Position numbers and translations under genes: made by a program. The notes beneath the pieces were generated by a model. The model had not been told where the DNA came from. It searched no databases and saw only the letters and a program-made list of their open reading frames with translations. Of a DNA stretch of 64,000 nt, positions 34,366 through 44,440 are shown in pieces. Position 1 is the first letter of the stretch. Each line of letters opens with the position of its first letter. The stretch spans positions 1 to 64,000 of the forward strand of contig CAZIIM010000002.1 of assembly GCA_964539305.1 (NCBI GenBank). Reading direction: 5' to 3'. The DNA comes from CAZNUM01 sp964539305. Its GTDB lineage: Bacteria > Fidelibacterota > Marinisomatia > Marinisomatales > TCS55.

Positions 34366-37134
34366 ATGAAAAACAAGACCAGTATTGTAATTATCACTTA
34401 TTTATTACTGATAGGAACGATTATGGCAGGAAATAAATATCCCGGTTTCAAATACGTAAAATCATCGGGTGGCATTGAGGAATATCAGCTGATTTCTAAT
34501 GATTTAACTGTTCTGCTCAAGGAAGACCATTCTGCGCCGGTGGTGACCTTTATGGTGACATACCATGTGGGCTCAAGAAATGAAGCAATCGGCTATACAG
34601 GGTCCACCCATTTACTGGAGCATCTGATGTTCAAAGGGTCGCGAAAATACAATAAGAAGAATGGAAAACCGATCTGGACTGTTCTCCAGAATGTGGGCGC
34701 CCAGATTAATGCCACCACCTGGATGGACCGGACCAATTACTTTGAACTACTTCCGAGTGAACACCTGGAAAGGGCCATGCAGATTGAATCGGACCGGATG
34801 CGGAATGCATTCCTGCGGGACTCGGATCGGCAGCCGGAGATGACAGTCGTTAGAAATGAGTTTGAACGGGGCGAAAACGATCCTTTTGAAGCACTGGACA
34901 AGAATATCTGGGCAACAGCCTACCAGGCTCACCCTTATCATCATTCCACCATTGGCTGGCGCTCCGACATTGAAAACGTGTCCACGGAACGGTTACGTCA
35001 GTTTTATAACACCTATTACTGGCCAAACAATGCTACGGTTACTATCATCGGAGATATTGATAAAAAAGCGGCGTTGGGGATGGTGAAAAAATATTTTGGC
35101 CAGTATCGTCGGAGTCCCAAACCCATTCCGGAGATGTACACAACAGAACCAAAACAGGAAGGCCCCCGCCGCCTGATTGTAAAGCGCACCGGCCAGACGG
35201 GGATCGTGGGTATTGCCCATAAAACACCGGAGGGTTTGAACGAAGATTATTATGCCATTCAGGTTCTGTCCCGGATTTTGGGAGGGGGTAGGTCCAGCCG
35301 GCTGAATAAGAAAATTGTCGACAAGGGCCTGGCCACCAATCTCTCCATGTGGGACTTTCCTTTCCACGATAACGGCCTCTTTATCACCTACGCCTTTTTA
35401 ACTCCGGGGACCGATCCGGAAAAGGTGGAAAAGATTATCCTGGACGAGTATGAAAACATTAAAACCAAAGGTGTCACTGACGAGGAAGTTTCCAGAGCGA
35501 TCGCTCAGATAAAAGCGGAAGCGGCCTATAGCCGTGACGGCTCTTACTCGATTGCCAGCGGATTAAATGAAGCGATTGCCATGGGTGACTGGACGTATTA
35601 CACCACCTATGTGGAAAAAATCAAAGCGGTCAAGCCAGCCGATGTTCAAAAAGTAGCCCAGAAGTACCTCCGCGAAGACCAAAGCACCACCGGCTATTTC
35701 ATTCCGGAAGACAACAGCGGCTCCGGAGGGGGTGAACAACCGGGCGCAAAAGGCCACCACCCCTATTCAGTTAGCAATCCGGAGTTGGCGGCACTGGACC
35801 CGTTAGCAGCCTATGGTGACAGGGCATCAAAAGCGAAAAGTAATTTTTCAATTGCCAAACAGATTATTGAACAAACACCCTTGCCTGGGATTCGGTTGCT
35901 GACCATGAAAACTGGCGTGGAGGACGTGGTCACCATTACTGGTAGTTTCCTGGGAGGGGATGAGTTTAGTCCCGATGATAATCCTTTGATTGCCGATCTC
36001 ACGGCAGCGATGCTGGATGAAGGGACCAAGAAACACAGCAAGTATGAGATCAGCAATATGCTGGAGTCGGTGGGGGCTCAGTTAAGATTTTCAAGTGGTC
36101 AATACCGGGTACGTTTCAATGTCCGGTGCCTGAAAAATGATGTTCCCCTGGTCTTGAGTTTACTGGCTGAGCAGTTACGGGAACCGGCGTTTGGCACGAA
36201 AGAACTGAATGTTGTCAAAAAACGCATGATCGGGAACTTAAAACGCTCCAAGGAGAACACCCGCAGCCGTGCCGCCGGAGCGTTCCTGAGGGATCTGTAT
36301 CCGGAGGGTCACCCCAATTACCGGCGGGAAATTGATGCCGATATTGAATTTGTTAATAGCATCACGGTTAAAGATCTGAAAGCCTATCATCAATCTGCTT
36401 ACGGGCTGGGATCCATGACGGTTGTGGCTGTTGGGGATGTGGATGAACAGGTTTTTAACGCCGAGTTGAAAAAGGATTTTACAGGCTGGAAAGAGTCCCC
36501 CCTTACCATGGTGGAGGCCAAACAGCATGCCAAACCACGAACCGCCAAGACAGAGTTTGTGACCATTCAGGATAAAACCAGTACGGATATGTACATCGGT
36601 CAGGCAATTGGCATTGATCGAAACCACCAGGATTATTATCCATTGATGGTCGGATTTTATATTCTGGGTGGGAATTTTTCGGCCCGCCTGATGCAGACGG
36701 TTCGCGATGAGCAGGGATTGACCTACGGAATTGGATCTTCCGTCCGCGGCGTGGATAACGGAAATGACGGATACTGGACTATCTGGGGTACATTTGCTCC
36801 ATCTTTGCTGCAAAAAGGAGAAGAGGCAACGCTGGAACAATTAAAAAAGTGGGCCCGTGAAGGAGTGTCCAAAGAAGAGCTGGAAAGTAAAAAAACCACG
36901 ATCACTGGTACGTATAAAGTGCGCCTGGCCACCACGCGGGGATTGGCCGGTCAAATTTTGACGAATGCAGAACGGGGCCGACCCAATTCTTATCTGGATG
37001 AATACCCACAGATTATTAGCCAGTTAAGCCTGGATCAGGTAAATAGGGCCATAAAAAAATATGTGGATTTGGACAACCTTGTCATTGTGGCTGCTGGTTC
37101 TGTAGATGATAAAGGTCAACCGCTGGAGCAATAA
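34366..37134 (+). CDS. M16-family zinc metallopeptidase (two-domain)
   Basis: The 922-residue protein has a signal peptide (MKNKTSIVIITYLLLIGTIMAG) and two M16 halves. The active half has the inverted zinc motif HLLEH at 82-86, followed by the downstream glutamate in VVRNEFERGENDPFEAL. The second half (about 505-920) lacks the motif, as in the usual active/inactive pairing, and contains GLTYGIGSSVRG. Such periplasmic pitrilysin-like enzymes degrade peptides. It appears to be a single-gene transcription unit. Confidence 0.93.
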   Translation: MKNKTSIVIITYLLLIGTIMAGNKYPGFKYVKSSGGIEEYQLISNDLTVLLKEDHSAPVVTFMVTYHVGSRNEAIGYTGSTHLLEHLMFKGSRKYNKKNGKPIWTVLQNVGAQINATTWMDRTNYFELLPSEHLERAMQIESDRMRNAFLRDSDRQPEMTVVRNEFERGENDPFEALDKNIWATAYQAHPYHHSTIGWRSDIENVSTERLRQFYNTYYWPNNATVTIIGDIDKKAALGMVKKYFGQYRRSPKPIPEMYTTEPKQEGPRRLIVKRTGQTGIVGIAHKTPEGLNEDYYAIQVLSRILGGGRSSRLNKKIVDKGLATNLSMWDFPFHDNGLFITYAFLTPGTDPEKVEKIILDEYENIKTKGVTDEEVSRAIAQIKAEAAYSRDGSYSIASGLNEAIAMGDWTYYTTYVEKIKAVKPADVQKVAQKYLREDQSTTGYFIPEDNSGSGGGEQPGAKGHHPYSVSNPELAALDPLAAYGDRASKAKSNFSIAKQIIEQTPLPGIRLLTMKTGVEDVVTITGSFLGGDEFSPDDNPLIADLTAAMLDEGTKKHSKYEISNMLESVGAQLRFSSGQYRVRFNVRCLKNDVPLVLSLLAEQLREPAFGTKELNVVKKRMIGNLKRSKENTRSRAAGAFLRDLYPEGHPNYRREIDADIEFVNSITVKDLKAYHQSAYGLGSMTVVAVGDVDEQVFNAELKKDFTGWKESPLTMVEAKQHAKPRTAKTEFVTIQDKTSTDMYIGQAIGIDRNHQDYYPLMVGFYILGGNFSARLMQTVRDEQGLTYGIGSSVRGVDNGNDGYWTIWGTFAPSLLQKGEEATLEQLKKWAREGVSKEELESKKTTITGTYKVRLATTRGLAGQILTNAERGRPNSYLDEYPQIISQLSLDQVNRAIKKYVDLDNLVIVAAGSVDDKGQPLEQ

Positions 37135-37193
37135 GGGCCGAAATCCTGAAAACCAGCAACGCCGATGGTTACGCCCGTCGTTAACGGCTGTTC

Positions 37194-37658
37194 ATGGACG
37201 TTATCCTGATTGCAGCTGTTACGGCAGACGGCTACATAGCCCGCCATCATCATGAAGTCATTCAATGGTCGCAGGACCTGTTTTTGTTTAAGGAACTAAC
37301 CATGGGGTGGCCGATAGTGATGGGGTCTAACACAAAAGCAACTCTCGACAGAGAGTTGTCTGGCCGGAAGGTGATCGTGGCGCATCGGAATGATGATCCG
37401 CAACAGATTCTGGATCAAATTCGTACTGAAAAATGTTTCATTGCCGGAGGTGGGAGGACCAACGCCCGGTTTGCCCCCTATCTTACTCACCTGTTTTTAA
37501 CCATCCATCCTTTAGTCTTTGGGAAAGGTGTCCCCTTGTTCGATGGCTTGGAACAGGAGCTGGTATTAGACCTGGAACGGGTGGAGGCCGTAACCGGGGA
37601 AACGGGTATTTATCAATTCAGGTACCGGGTAAACCGTGACATTGATCACAACCACTGA
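37194..37658 (+). CDS. RibD C-terminal/dihydrofolate-reductase-like protein
   Basis: This 154-residue protein of the DHFR fold begins MDVILIAAVTADGYIAR and contains WPIVMGSNTKATLDREL, KCFIAGGGRTNARFA and FGKGVPLFDG, the NADPH- and substrate-binding pattern of RibD-C-like reductases. It is about the length of a single domain, without a deaminase. It may reduce a pterin or flavin precursor, but the substrate is not predictable. No folate or riboflavin genes are nearby. Confidence 0.85.
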   Translation: MDVILIAAVTADGYIARHHHEVIQWSQDLFLFKELTMGWPIVMGSNTKATLDRELSGRKVIVAHRNDDPQQILDQIRTEKCFIAGGGRTNARFAPYLTHLFLTIHPLVFGKGVPLFDGLEQELVLDLERVEAVTGETGIYQFRYRVNRDIDHNH

Positions 37659-37682
37659 AAAGTAAACGGTTTAAATTGTTCC

Positions 37683-39200
37683 TTACATCCCCGCCCAGGC
37701 CGGAAAGGATGTTAGGTCAATTCCGAGGACAACCGCTCCTAACGAATAGATGGCCAGGGTCAATAGAACGATTCCCACCATATTTAAAACCAAACCGACT
37801 TTTGCCATTGCTCCGATTTTTATCCGACCTGTTCCGAAAATAATGGCGTTAGGGGGTGTTGCCACCGGTAACATAAATGCCAGGGAGCAGGCCAGTGTCC
37901 CCGGAACCATGAGAAAAACCGGATTCAGTTGTACCTCAGTGGCCAAAATAGCCAGGATGGGAAGAAAGATTTGAGCCGTGGCCGTGTTGGATGTTAGTTC
38001 TGTAAGAAAGATTAGGAGTGTACAAACTCCGGCTACGATTGCGAGAGGAGCTAAATCCTTTAAAATGGCCAGCTGGTCTCCCAGCCACTGAGACAGGCCC
38101 GATTCTTTAAAACCAAAGGCCAAAGCAAAACCGCCACCAAATAATAAAACAATATCCCATGGCAACCGTTTGGCCGTACCCCAGTTCATGATGTGTTCGC
38201 CTGTCCCTGATTTTGACGGCGCCAGGAAAAGAAGAATTGAAATAAAAATGGCCGCTGTTCCATCATTGAAATATTCAGGATGTGTGAACCAGTGGGACCA
38301 ACCGGGGATTGTAAGAGCGCCCAGGTGAATGTCGGTACGGAATAACCATAGAATCACCAGAGTGCAAAAGCCGGCCAGGACCACCCTTTCTTCATAGGTG
38401 GTTGAACCCAAAGCAGAATACTGATTATTAAATATATCCTGTGAAACGGCTAAATTTTGATTCTTGGAGACAAAGAGAAATGTCAACAAACGCCAAACCA
38501 CGACCAGGAAAACAGCTGTAATCGGCAGGGCGAATACCATCCACGACGCAAAGGAAATTTCAGGGGCCTGGGGATAAGTGGAAGCATACACTTTGGCAAA
38601 AACCAGATTTGGTGGAGTTCCAACCAGGGTGGATATTCCGCCGAGCGTAGCCCCGTAGGCAATGCTGAGGAAAAGGCCGATGGCATACTTCCTGGTTGAT
38701 TCCCCACCGGAAAGCTCTTCCAGCTGCTGAATAACAGCCAAAGCAATGGGAACCATCATCATGGTTGCAGCCGTGTTGGAAATCCACATGGACAGGAAAG
38801 CGGTAGTCCCCATGAATCCCAAGAGAATATTTCTGGGTTGTACACCAACAACCATCAGTGTTTTCAGCGCAATGCGACGATGCAGGTTCCACCGTTCCAT
38901 GGCCAGGGCAACAATGAAACCACCAATGAACAAGAAAATAATATGATTAAAATACTGGGGGGCCACCTGCTTGCCGTTCATAATACCCATAAGGGGGAAC
39001 AACACAATGGGCAGCAGAGCAGTAACGCCCAGAGGGAGGGCTTCTGTCATCCACCAGGTTGCCATCCACAGAGCGATGGCAGCGGTTCTGGTAACAGCAG
39101 GGTGCCCCGGATTCAGATCTGCGAAGAGAATTAAAAGAAGGGCCAGCACTGGCCCGGCATATAAACCCATCCTGGACGAAAGGTGTCTGGTTACATTCAT
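37683..39200 (-). CDS. SLC13/DASS-family sodium:dicarboxylate or anion symporter
   Basis: The 505-residue integral membrane protein has the two SNT substrate and sodium motifs of the divalent-anion:sodium symporter family: WISNTAATMMMVPIALAV (about 150) and ELTSNTATAQIFLPILAI (about 415). A TPPN motif is seen in VGTPPNLVFAK, and a second one (VATPPNAIIFGTGRIK) lies near the C-terminus. It probably imports dicarboxylates or similar anions such as succinate, citrate or phosphate/sulfate. It follows mutM on the same strand across 172 bases. Confidence 0.93.
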   Translation of the reverse strand: MNVTRHLSSRMGLYAGPVLALLLILFADLNPGHPAVTRTAAIALWMATWWMTEALPLGVTALLPIVLFPLMGIMNGKQVAPQYFNHIIFLFIGGFIVALAMERWNLHRRIALKTLMVVGVQPRNILLGFMGTTAFLSMWISNTAATMMMVPIALAVIQQLEELSGGESTRKYAIGLFLSIAYGATLGGISTLVGTPPNLVFAKVYASTYPQAPEISFASWMVFALPITAVFLVVVWRLLTFLFVSKNQNLAVSQDIFNNQYSALGSTTYEERVVLAGFCTLVILWLFRTDIHLGALTIPGWSHWFTHPEYFNDGTAAIFISILLFLAPSKSGTGEHIMNWGTAKRLPWDIVLLFGGGFALAFGFKESGLSQWLGDQLAILKDLAPLAIVAGVCTLLIFLTELTSNTATAQIFLPILAILATEVQLNPVFLMVPGTLACSLAFMLPVATPPNAIIFGTGRIKIGAMAKVGLVLNMVGIVLLTLAIYSLGAVVLGIDLTSFPAWAGM

Positions 39201-39210
39201 ATTAGGGACC

Positions 39211-39231
39211 CAGCCGTCTGGCTGCTTTTTT
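39211..39231 (+). terminator. GC-rich hairpin with T6 run, opposite the transporter leader
   Basis: On the plus strand, CAGCC-GTCT-GGCTG is followed by C and six T residues, a good intrinsic-terminator shape. No plus-strand gene ends nearby. On the minus strand it forms a hairpin about ten bases upstream of the transporter start codon, where it could affect translation. Confidence 0.35.
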
Positions 39232-39372
39232 CCGAGATATTACGGGTGCACCTTCCATGTGAAAGAATTCAGCTTTCTCGCTGCTTGAGTCTACCGAAAA
39301 ATAACGAGGGTAGAATTTAAAACGGCTTGCATAAAAACGAATAAATCTATCAGACCCCCTGAATTTCAGGGT

Positions 39373-40191
39373 TTAAAGCGGTTGGCAGTGGGGACAGATA
39401 TGGGTGCCACGCTGGGCGACACGAATTTTTCTTAGGCTGGTTTTACAACGCGGGCAGGGTTGATTCTGTTTCCCGAACACCTGGAGATGATCAGTGTAGG
39501 CACCGGTCTGATTTTCCCCGAATGAAAAATTAATAATTGTTGTCCCGTTTAATTCAATGGCCTTCCGGAGGATGGAACGGATAGATCGGTGCAATGAGGA
39601 TATTTTGTGTGGCTCAATCGCGTTAGCCGCTGAACGCGGGTGTATATTCGCCTTCCACAAGGTTTCGTCTACATAAATATTTCCGAGGCCGGCAATGAAT
39701 TTCTGATCCAGTAACAGCGGTTTAACCATCCGCCCAGAGCGTGAAAAAGCCTCCCGTAGCCATTTTGATGTGAACTCCCTCGAAAGGGGTTCGATGCCAA
39801 GTTTCTTTTCTAACCAGTCCAGATTCTTGGAAAAATAAATGCGTCCGAATTTGCGGTAATCCTTAAAATACAAAGCCGCTCCATTCTGAAAAATCAACCG
39901 GGCGGTAAAATGATGTGCTTTGTCAGCTTTATCAACGCTTGCCATCAGTCGTCCGGTCATTCGAAGATGAATACTGATGTATCCCCGGTCCAGGTTCAGA
40001 ACAATGAATTTCCCCCGCCGATGAACACTCTTAATCGAGTGGCCAATGAAACTATCCGGTGTTATATCCGGATCCAGAGAAATAAAAACCTTGGTATTTT
40101 GGTTGAGAGCTTCAACAGAATCAATGATTCGACCCTGTAAATATGGTTTCAGGTAGTGGACAACCGTTTCGACTTCCGGGAGCTCAGGCAT
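39373..40191 (-). CDS. mutM: Formamidopyrimidine-DNA glycosylase
   Basis: MutM/Fpg removes 8-oxoguanine and formamidopyrimidines. The 272-residue protein starts MPELPEVETVVHYL, with catalytic Pro and Glu exposed after Met removal. It has the lysine loop RRGKFIVLN, the H2TH region GNIYVDETLWKANIHP, and a C-terminal zinc finger with CPRCKTSLRKIRVAQRGTH then CPHC. It lies three bases after the YwiC-like gene, in the same operon, although the functions appear unrelated. Confidence 0.96.
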   Translation of the reverse strand: MPELPEVETVVHYLKPYLQGRIIDSVEALNQNTKVFISLDPDITPDSFIGHSIKSVHRRGKFIVLNLDRGYISIHLRMTGRLMASVDKADKAHHFTARLIFQNGAALYFKDYRKFGRIYFSKNLDWLEKKLGIEPLSREFTSKWLREAFSRSGRMVKPLLLDQKFIAGLGNIYVDETLWKANIHPRSAANAIEPHKISSLHRSIRSILRKAIELNGTTIINFSFGENQTGAYTDHLQVFGKQNQPCPRCKTSLRKIRVAQRGTHICPHCQPL

Positions 40192-40194
40192 GGT

Positions 40195-41022
40195 TCAGGA
40201 GAAATGGCGAAGCACGATTAAGGCAATTCCGGTGAAAATGACTGCATGGAAAATTTCATAAAATCCGGTTCTGCTCGGCTTTGCCAGCTGTTTATCATAC
40301 CAGGAAAAAACGCCGATCACCGCTTTGAGAGCAAAAGGAAGAAAGGCAACCAGCAGAAGTTTTTCAAACGGATAGAATCGAATAAGCAGATAGAGAATAA
40401 AGTACACGCAGGCAGTATAGCCCAGGAGCGGTATTCCCCGTTTAATTTTTTCCGGAATGGAGGGTGCGGGCATACTCGGTTGGATCCGCAGCTTCAGTTT
40501 TACAAAAAAGAGACTTCCGGCAAAGTAAAGAAAATTCACCAGCCAAATGGTCCAGCCAAGGGTATTCAGTGTCCCCGTATTAAAGAGAATAATCATGGGT
40601 GCTGAGGCCGTCAGGCCAGCCACCCCGACCATCTCCACCGGCAGTGCAAGAGTACTGGTTCGAATTGCCCAAATCAGGTGAATGAACAGAAAAATGACAA
40701 TTATTATACCGAAAAGAAATGCGGACCACCTCTGGAACCCTATAAACATTCCGGTAGCGAGGAGAGCGCCTATTCCTCCCAAAAGACTACTCCAGAGGAG
40801 GGCTTCCCGATCAAAGGTATTCCTTTGAATCCGCCTCCGCAGAAAGCGCTGAAACGGTTGGTATGCGAGAAAAATGAAAATGAAGGCGGTAATCAAGATC
40901 AGATCTGGCCATAAATAATGTGTATCGAGGCCCGCTGCCATGAACGCAGGGACCAGGAACATAATCCAGGCGCCGTGCTGCCGGGGCTTTGGAAAGGATT
41001 TCAAGTTAAATTTTGAAGGCAT
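40195..41022 (-). CDS. YwiC-like integral membrane protein
   Basis: The 275-residue protein has about eight predicted membrane helices. Its start, RQHGAWIMFLVPAFMAAG, followed by a basic loop FQRFLRRR, matches the YwiC-like family, whose biochemical role is unknown. The histidine/glycine HGAW motif near the N-terminus is the family signature. It is divergent from the penicillin-acylase gene and followed by mutM with three bases between. Confidence 0.8.
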   Translation of the reverse strand: MPSKFNLKSFPKPRQHGAWIMFLVPAFMAAGLDTHYLWPDLILITAFIFIFLAYQPFQRFLRRRIQRNTFDREALLWSSLLGGIGALLATGMFIGFQRWSAFLFGIIIVIFLFIHLIWAIRTSTLALPVEMVGVAGLTASAPMIILFNTGTLNTLGWTIWLVNFLYFAGSLFFVKLKLRIQPSMPAPSIPEKIKRGIPLLGYTACVYFILYLLIRFYPFEKLLLVAFLPFALKAVIGVFSWYDKQLAKPSRTGFYEIFHAVIFTGIALIVLRHFS

Positions 41023-41189
41023 GGATTTGGTAAAAACCTAATGGATGTAATGCTGAAATTTAAGGAACGGTTCCAACAGAAATTCCGGAAAAGCTCTAAT
41101 CCAACTAAATACTGTTTTCCCGTGGAGATGATCCTTTCCATTGTCGGGATGACGTCCCTATTTTCACTGAAATAAAACAGGAAAATATC

Positions 41190-43619
41190 GTGAATAAGTT
41201 GTTTGGACAGAATTCTATCTTTAATTTAAAATATTTCTGGGGTTGCCTCCTTCTGGGAATTGTGGGTCTCGTTCTCATAGGGCGGATGTATTTTTTCTCA
41301 CCGCTCCCCGATTACAAAGGAACCCTGAATATCCCCGGGCTAAAAGATACGGTAGAGGTTTATACGGATACCTATGGCGTTCCACATGTATTTGCCCGGA
41401 ATGAGGATGATCTTTTTTTTACGGCGGGGTATTTAGTGGCCCGGGAGCGCCTGTTTCAGATGTCAGTGATTGCTTCTGCTGCCCGCGGAGAGCTGGCAAA
41501 GTTGTTGGGAGACGACCTGGTCTCTCGGGATATTTATTTACGCACCTGGGGAATTCCTGCCATTTCCAGGAAAATTGCGTCTGAACTGGATTCTGCCACA
41601 TCCCGGGTTTTGGAACAGTACTGTGCCGGGATTAATTATTCCATTGATGAGGTGAAGTCGGATCCGCCGGTGGAATTCAAATTGCTGGGGGTCGAGCCGA
41701 TAAAGTGGACCCCTGCCGATGTGGTCGGTTATATACGGTTAATGGCCCACGATCTGCAACAATCATGGAAAGTGGAGATTGTTATGGGAGCTATGGTGGA
41801 AAAACTGGGCCGCCAAAAAGTGGATATGCTTTTTCCACAGGATGTGGATACGATCACGATTGTACCTCCCAACGCTGATTTAAGTGTGCTTTTACCTGCA
41901 ATGCTTGAGCAGGAAAATGCCCTTCGGTCTCTGATGAAAATGGAGGGGACTGTCATGGGCTCCAATAATTGGATCATTTCAGGAGAACGCACCAACACGG
42001 GAAAACCAATTCTGGCCAATGACCCCCATTTAGGGTTGAGCCAGCCGGCCAAGTGGTTTGAGATGCATTTGAAAGGCGGCTCATTCAACGTGAGTGGCAT
42101 TTGTCTGACCGGCGTACCCATTCCTGTTATTGGTCAGAACGATTCCTGCGCCTGGGGGTTTACAAACGTCATGATGGATGACATTGACTTTTTCGTCGAG
42201 ACCATCCAACCCGGTCCGCCGGCCCGCTATTTACATGGGGACCGGTGGGAAGAGATACAGACCCGCATTGAAAAGATTCCTCTGAAATCGGATGGGGATA
42301 CTACCGTTGTGATTCGGCTGACCAATCATGGTCCTGTCATTAGCGATATTCATCCCCTGCTCCGCTCTTCAAATAAGGTTGTAACAATGGCCTGGGTTGG
42401 GCACCGGGTAACGCGCGAATTACCAGGGCTGTTAAACCTGGCCCGGATTAAAAACTGGAATGATTTCAACGCTGCCTTGGATGACTTCTGGATCCCGGGG
42501 CAGAATATTATTTATGCCGATGTGCAGGGGAATATTGGGTGGAGGCCAGCCGTTCGGGTTCCCATTCGGAAAAATGGAGGCAGCCTGTTGCCCCGCCCCG
42601 GCTCTGACCCTGATTACGACTGGAAGGGATTTGTACCCTATGACCAGATGCCCTCCCTTTTTAATCCACCAGAAGGTTTTATTGCTACGGCAAATAACAA
42701 AACGATTGATGATTCTTTTCCCTACTATATTTCCAACCAATGGGCGCCTCCCAACCGCATCCAGCGCATTCGGGAAATGATCCGGAGTAAAGGTAAACTT
42801 TCTGTGGAAGATGTGAAACAAATGCAGCTGGACCAGCTGGCTACGAGGGCCCGGGAACTTACCCCCTATTTTCTCAGAGTACGGAAAGGAACAGAGACAG
42901 GGACTCTTAAAAAGGCGTTCGACTTGCTTGAAAACTGGGATTTTATTGAGAGTCCTCAATCGGGAGCCGCCCTGGTCTTTGAAGTGGCTTATAACTATCT
43001 GCTGAAGAATGTGTACGGTGACGAATTGGAAACTGTGGGGCCGGAGGCGTTAGCAGCCTTTGTGGCGCAACCGATGGTGCCCACACGAAGTTTACTCGCC
43101 ATGATCCGGCAGGGAGAATCGGAATGGTTTGATGATATTAATACCCCGGAAACGGAAACACTGGACGATGTATTGTACCGCTCGATGGTTAACGCTGCCA
43201 GTGACCTTGAAATACGGGTTGGTAAGAATGTACGCTCCTGGACCTGGGGCAATGTTCATACCCTGACGTTTTACCACATTATGGGTCGTAAGAAATTTCT
43301 GGATCAGCTGTTCGGGTTTAATGTGGGACCCTTTAAGACGGGTGGATCAGATGGAACCGTTAACAAGGGTGAATATGCCCTGTTGAAAAATTATGACCAG
43401 ATTGTGGGTCCTTCCATGCGCAGGATTGTTGATTTCAGCGATCTGGATAAAACCCAGTTCATTCTTCCCACCGGCCAGTCCGGATTGCCAAACAGTCCCC
43501 ACTATGCGGATCAGGCTGAAATGTATTACCGGGGGGAGTATCGGACGACCCATTTCGATGAAACGTTTATTCGTCATTCCGATTCGTTCAGTCGAATGAC
43601 CCTGCTGCCCGGTGAATGA
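41190..43619 (+). CDS. Penicillin-acylase-family Ntn hydrolase
   Basis: The 809-residue protein starts with GTG and has an N-terminal membrane anchor (FWGCLLLGIVGLVLIG) that places it in the periplasm. The family is made as a precursor cleaved before the catalytic serine. Ser258 in VMGSNNWIISGERT fits that site, giving an alpha chain of about 257 and a beta chain of about 552 residues. ANDPHLGLSQPAKWFEMHL follows as expected. Members cleave acyl side chains from beta-lactams or acyl-homoserine lactones; the natural substrate here is unknown. It overlaps the GDPD gene by ATGA. Confidence 0.93.
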   Translation: MNKLFGQNSIFNLKYFWGCLLLGIVGLVLIGRMYFFSPLPDYKGTLNIPGLKDTVEVYTDTYGVPHVFARNEDDLFFTAGYLVARERLFQMSVIASAARGELAKLLGDDLVSRDIYLRTWGIPAISRKIASELDSATSRVLEQYCAGINYSIDEVKSDPPVEFKLLGVEPIKWTPADVVGYIRLMAHDLQQSWKVEIVMGAMVEKLGRQKVDMLFPQDVDTITIVPPNADLSVLLPAMLEQENALRSLMKMEGTVMGSNNWIISGERTNTGKPILANDPHLGLSQPAKWFEMHLKGGSFNVSGICLTGVPIPVIGQNDSCAWGFTNVMMDDIDFFVETIQPGPPARYLHGDRWEEIQTRIEKIPLKSDGDTTVVIRLTNHGPVISDIHPLLRSSNKVVTMAWVGHRVTRELPGLLNLARIKNWNDFNAALDDFWIPGQNIIYADVQGNIGWRPAVRVPIRKNGGSLLPRPGSDPDYDWKGFVPYDQMPSLFNPPEGFIATANNKTIDDSFPYYISNQWAPPNRIQRIREMIRSKGKLSVEDVKQMQLDQLATRARELTPYFLRVRKGTETGTLKKAFDLLENWDFIESPQSGAALVFEVAYNYLLKNVYGDELETVGPEALAAFVAQPMVPTRSLLAMIRQGESEWFDDINTPETETLDDVLYRSMVNAASDLEIRVGKNVRSWTWGNVHTLTFYHIMGRKKFLDQLFGFNVGPFKTGGSDGTVNKGEYALLKNYDQIVGPSMRRIVDFSDLDKTQFILPTGQSGLPNSPHYADQAEMYYRGEYRTTHFDETFIRHSDSFSRMTLLPGE

Positions 43620-44437
43620 CACTCTTCGTTGTAATCCCGGCTGCTTTAGCTGTCGTCATCCTTGGGTACCTGTTTTCCTGGAGACCGAATAATACAGAAC
43701 CTTTCTATATAAATCGTCCCCTGTGGTTTGCCCACCGGGGATTGCTACACCTGGCGCCGGAAAACACCCTGCCCTCCTACTTGACTGCCGTGAAAAAAAA
43801 GGTACCTGCGCTTGAAATGGACGTGGTCTGCACCCGGGATGGATTTGTGGTCTGTTCCCATAATTATGACCTGGAACGGGAAACCGATGGTCTTGGTTAT
43901 ATTTTCCAGAGAGATTACGAGTATATCCGTTCCGTCAATGCAGCCTCCAAGTGGCCAGACCGGCGGGAAGAAATACCACTTCTAAAGTTGGTTTTGGAAC
44001 AGATTCCGGCACCGATTCGGATAAATATCGAGCTGAAGACAAGAAAAGTTTTTGATTTCAGAACAGCATTAAAAGCAGCCAAGATGGTGAAACAGCTAGG
44101 ACTGGGCGATCGGGTGATTCTTTCCAGTTTTAACCCTTTTTCGATTGGAATGATTAAGCTGGTCTATCCCGCTCTTTTAACAGGGTACATATTTGAAACC
44201 TGGGCACATTTTTCGCTTATCCGCATTGCCCGCCCCGACTGCCTTCATCCCCGGGCGGATTTTGTGACTGACGATTTAGTGCGTTTCGCCCGGCAGCGTC
44301 ACCTGAGTATTAATGTGTGGACGGTAAATACCCGGCCCGCGATGGAATGGTTATTAAGAAAAGGTGTGGACGGTATTATTACGGACCGGCCGGAGTTTAG
44401 AGATGAAATATTATCTCCCACACCAGCGAAAACTTGA
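43616..44437 (+). CDS. Glycerophosphodiester phosphodiesterase
   Basis: The 273-residue protein hydrolyses glycerophosphodiesters to glycerol-3-phosphate and an alcohol. It has an N-terminal transmembrane helix, then the catalytic set: FAHRG (His40, Arg41), APENTLPSY, LEMDV (Glu67, Asp69) and CSHNYDLERETDG (His82). The C-terminal strand VDGIITDRPE closes the barrel. It is coupled to the penicillin-acylase gene by ATGA, suggesting joint degradation of acylated envelope compounds (inference). Confidence 0.93.
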   Translation: MTLFVVIPAALAVVILGYLFSWRPNNTEPFYINRPLWFAHRGLLHLAPENTLPSYLTAVKKKVPALEMDVVCTRDGFVVCSHNYDLERETDGLGYIFQRDYEYIRSVNAASKWPDRREEIPLLKLVLEQIPAPIRINIELKTRKVFDFRTALKAAKMVKQLGLGDRVILSSFNPFSIGMIKLVYPALLTGYIFETWAHFSLIRIARPDCLHPRADFVTDDLVRFARQRHLSINVWTVNTRPAMEWLLRKGVDGIITDRPEFRDEILSPTPAKT

Positions 44438-44440
44438 GAT

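Noticed and set aside
36238..36840. 200-codon open frame antisense to the M16 peptidase
   Set aside because: Shadow of a confident gene; no ribosome site or family resemblance.
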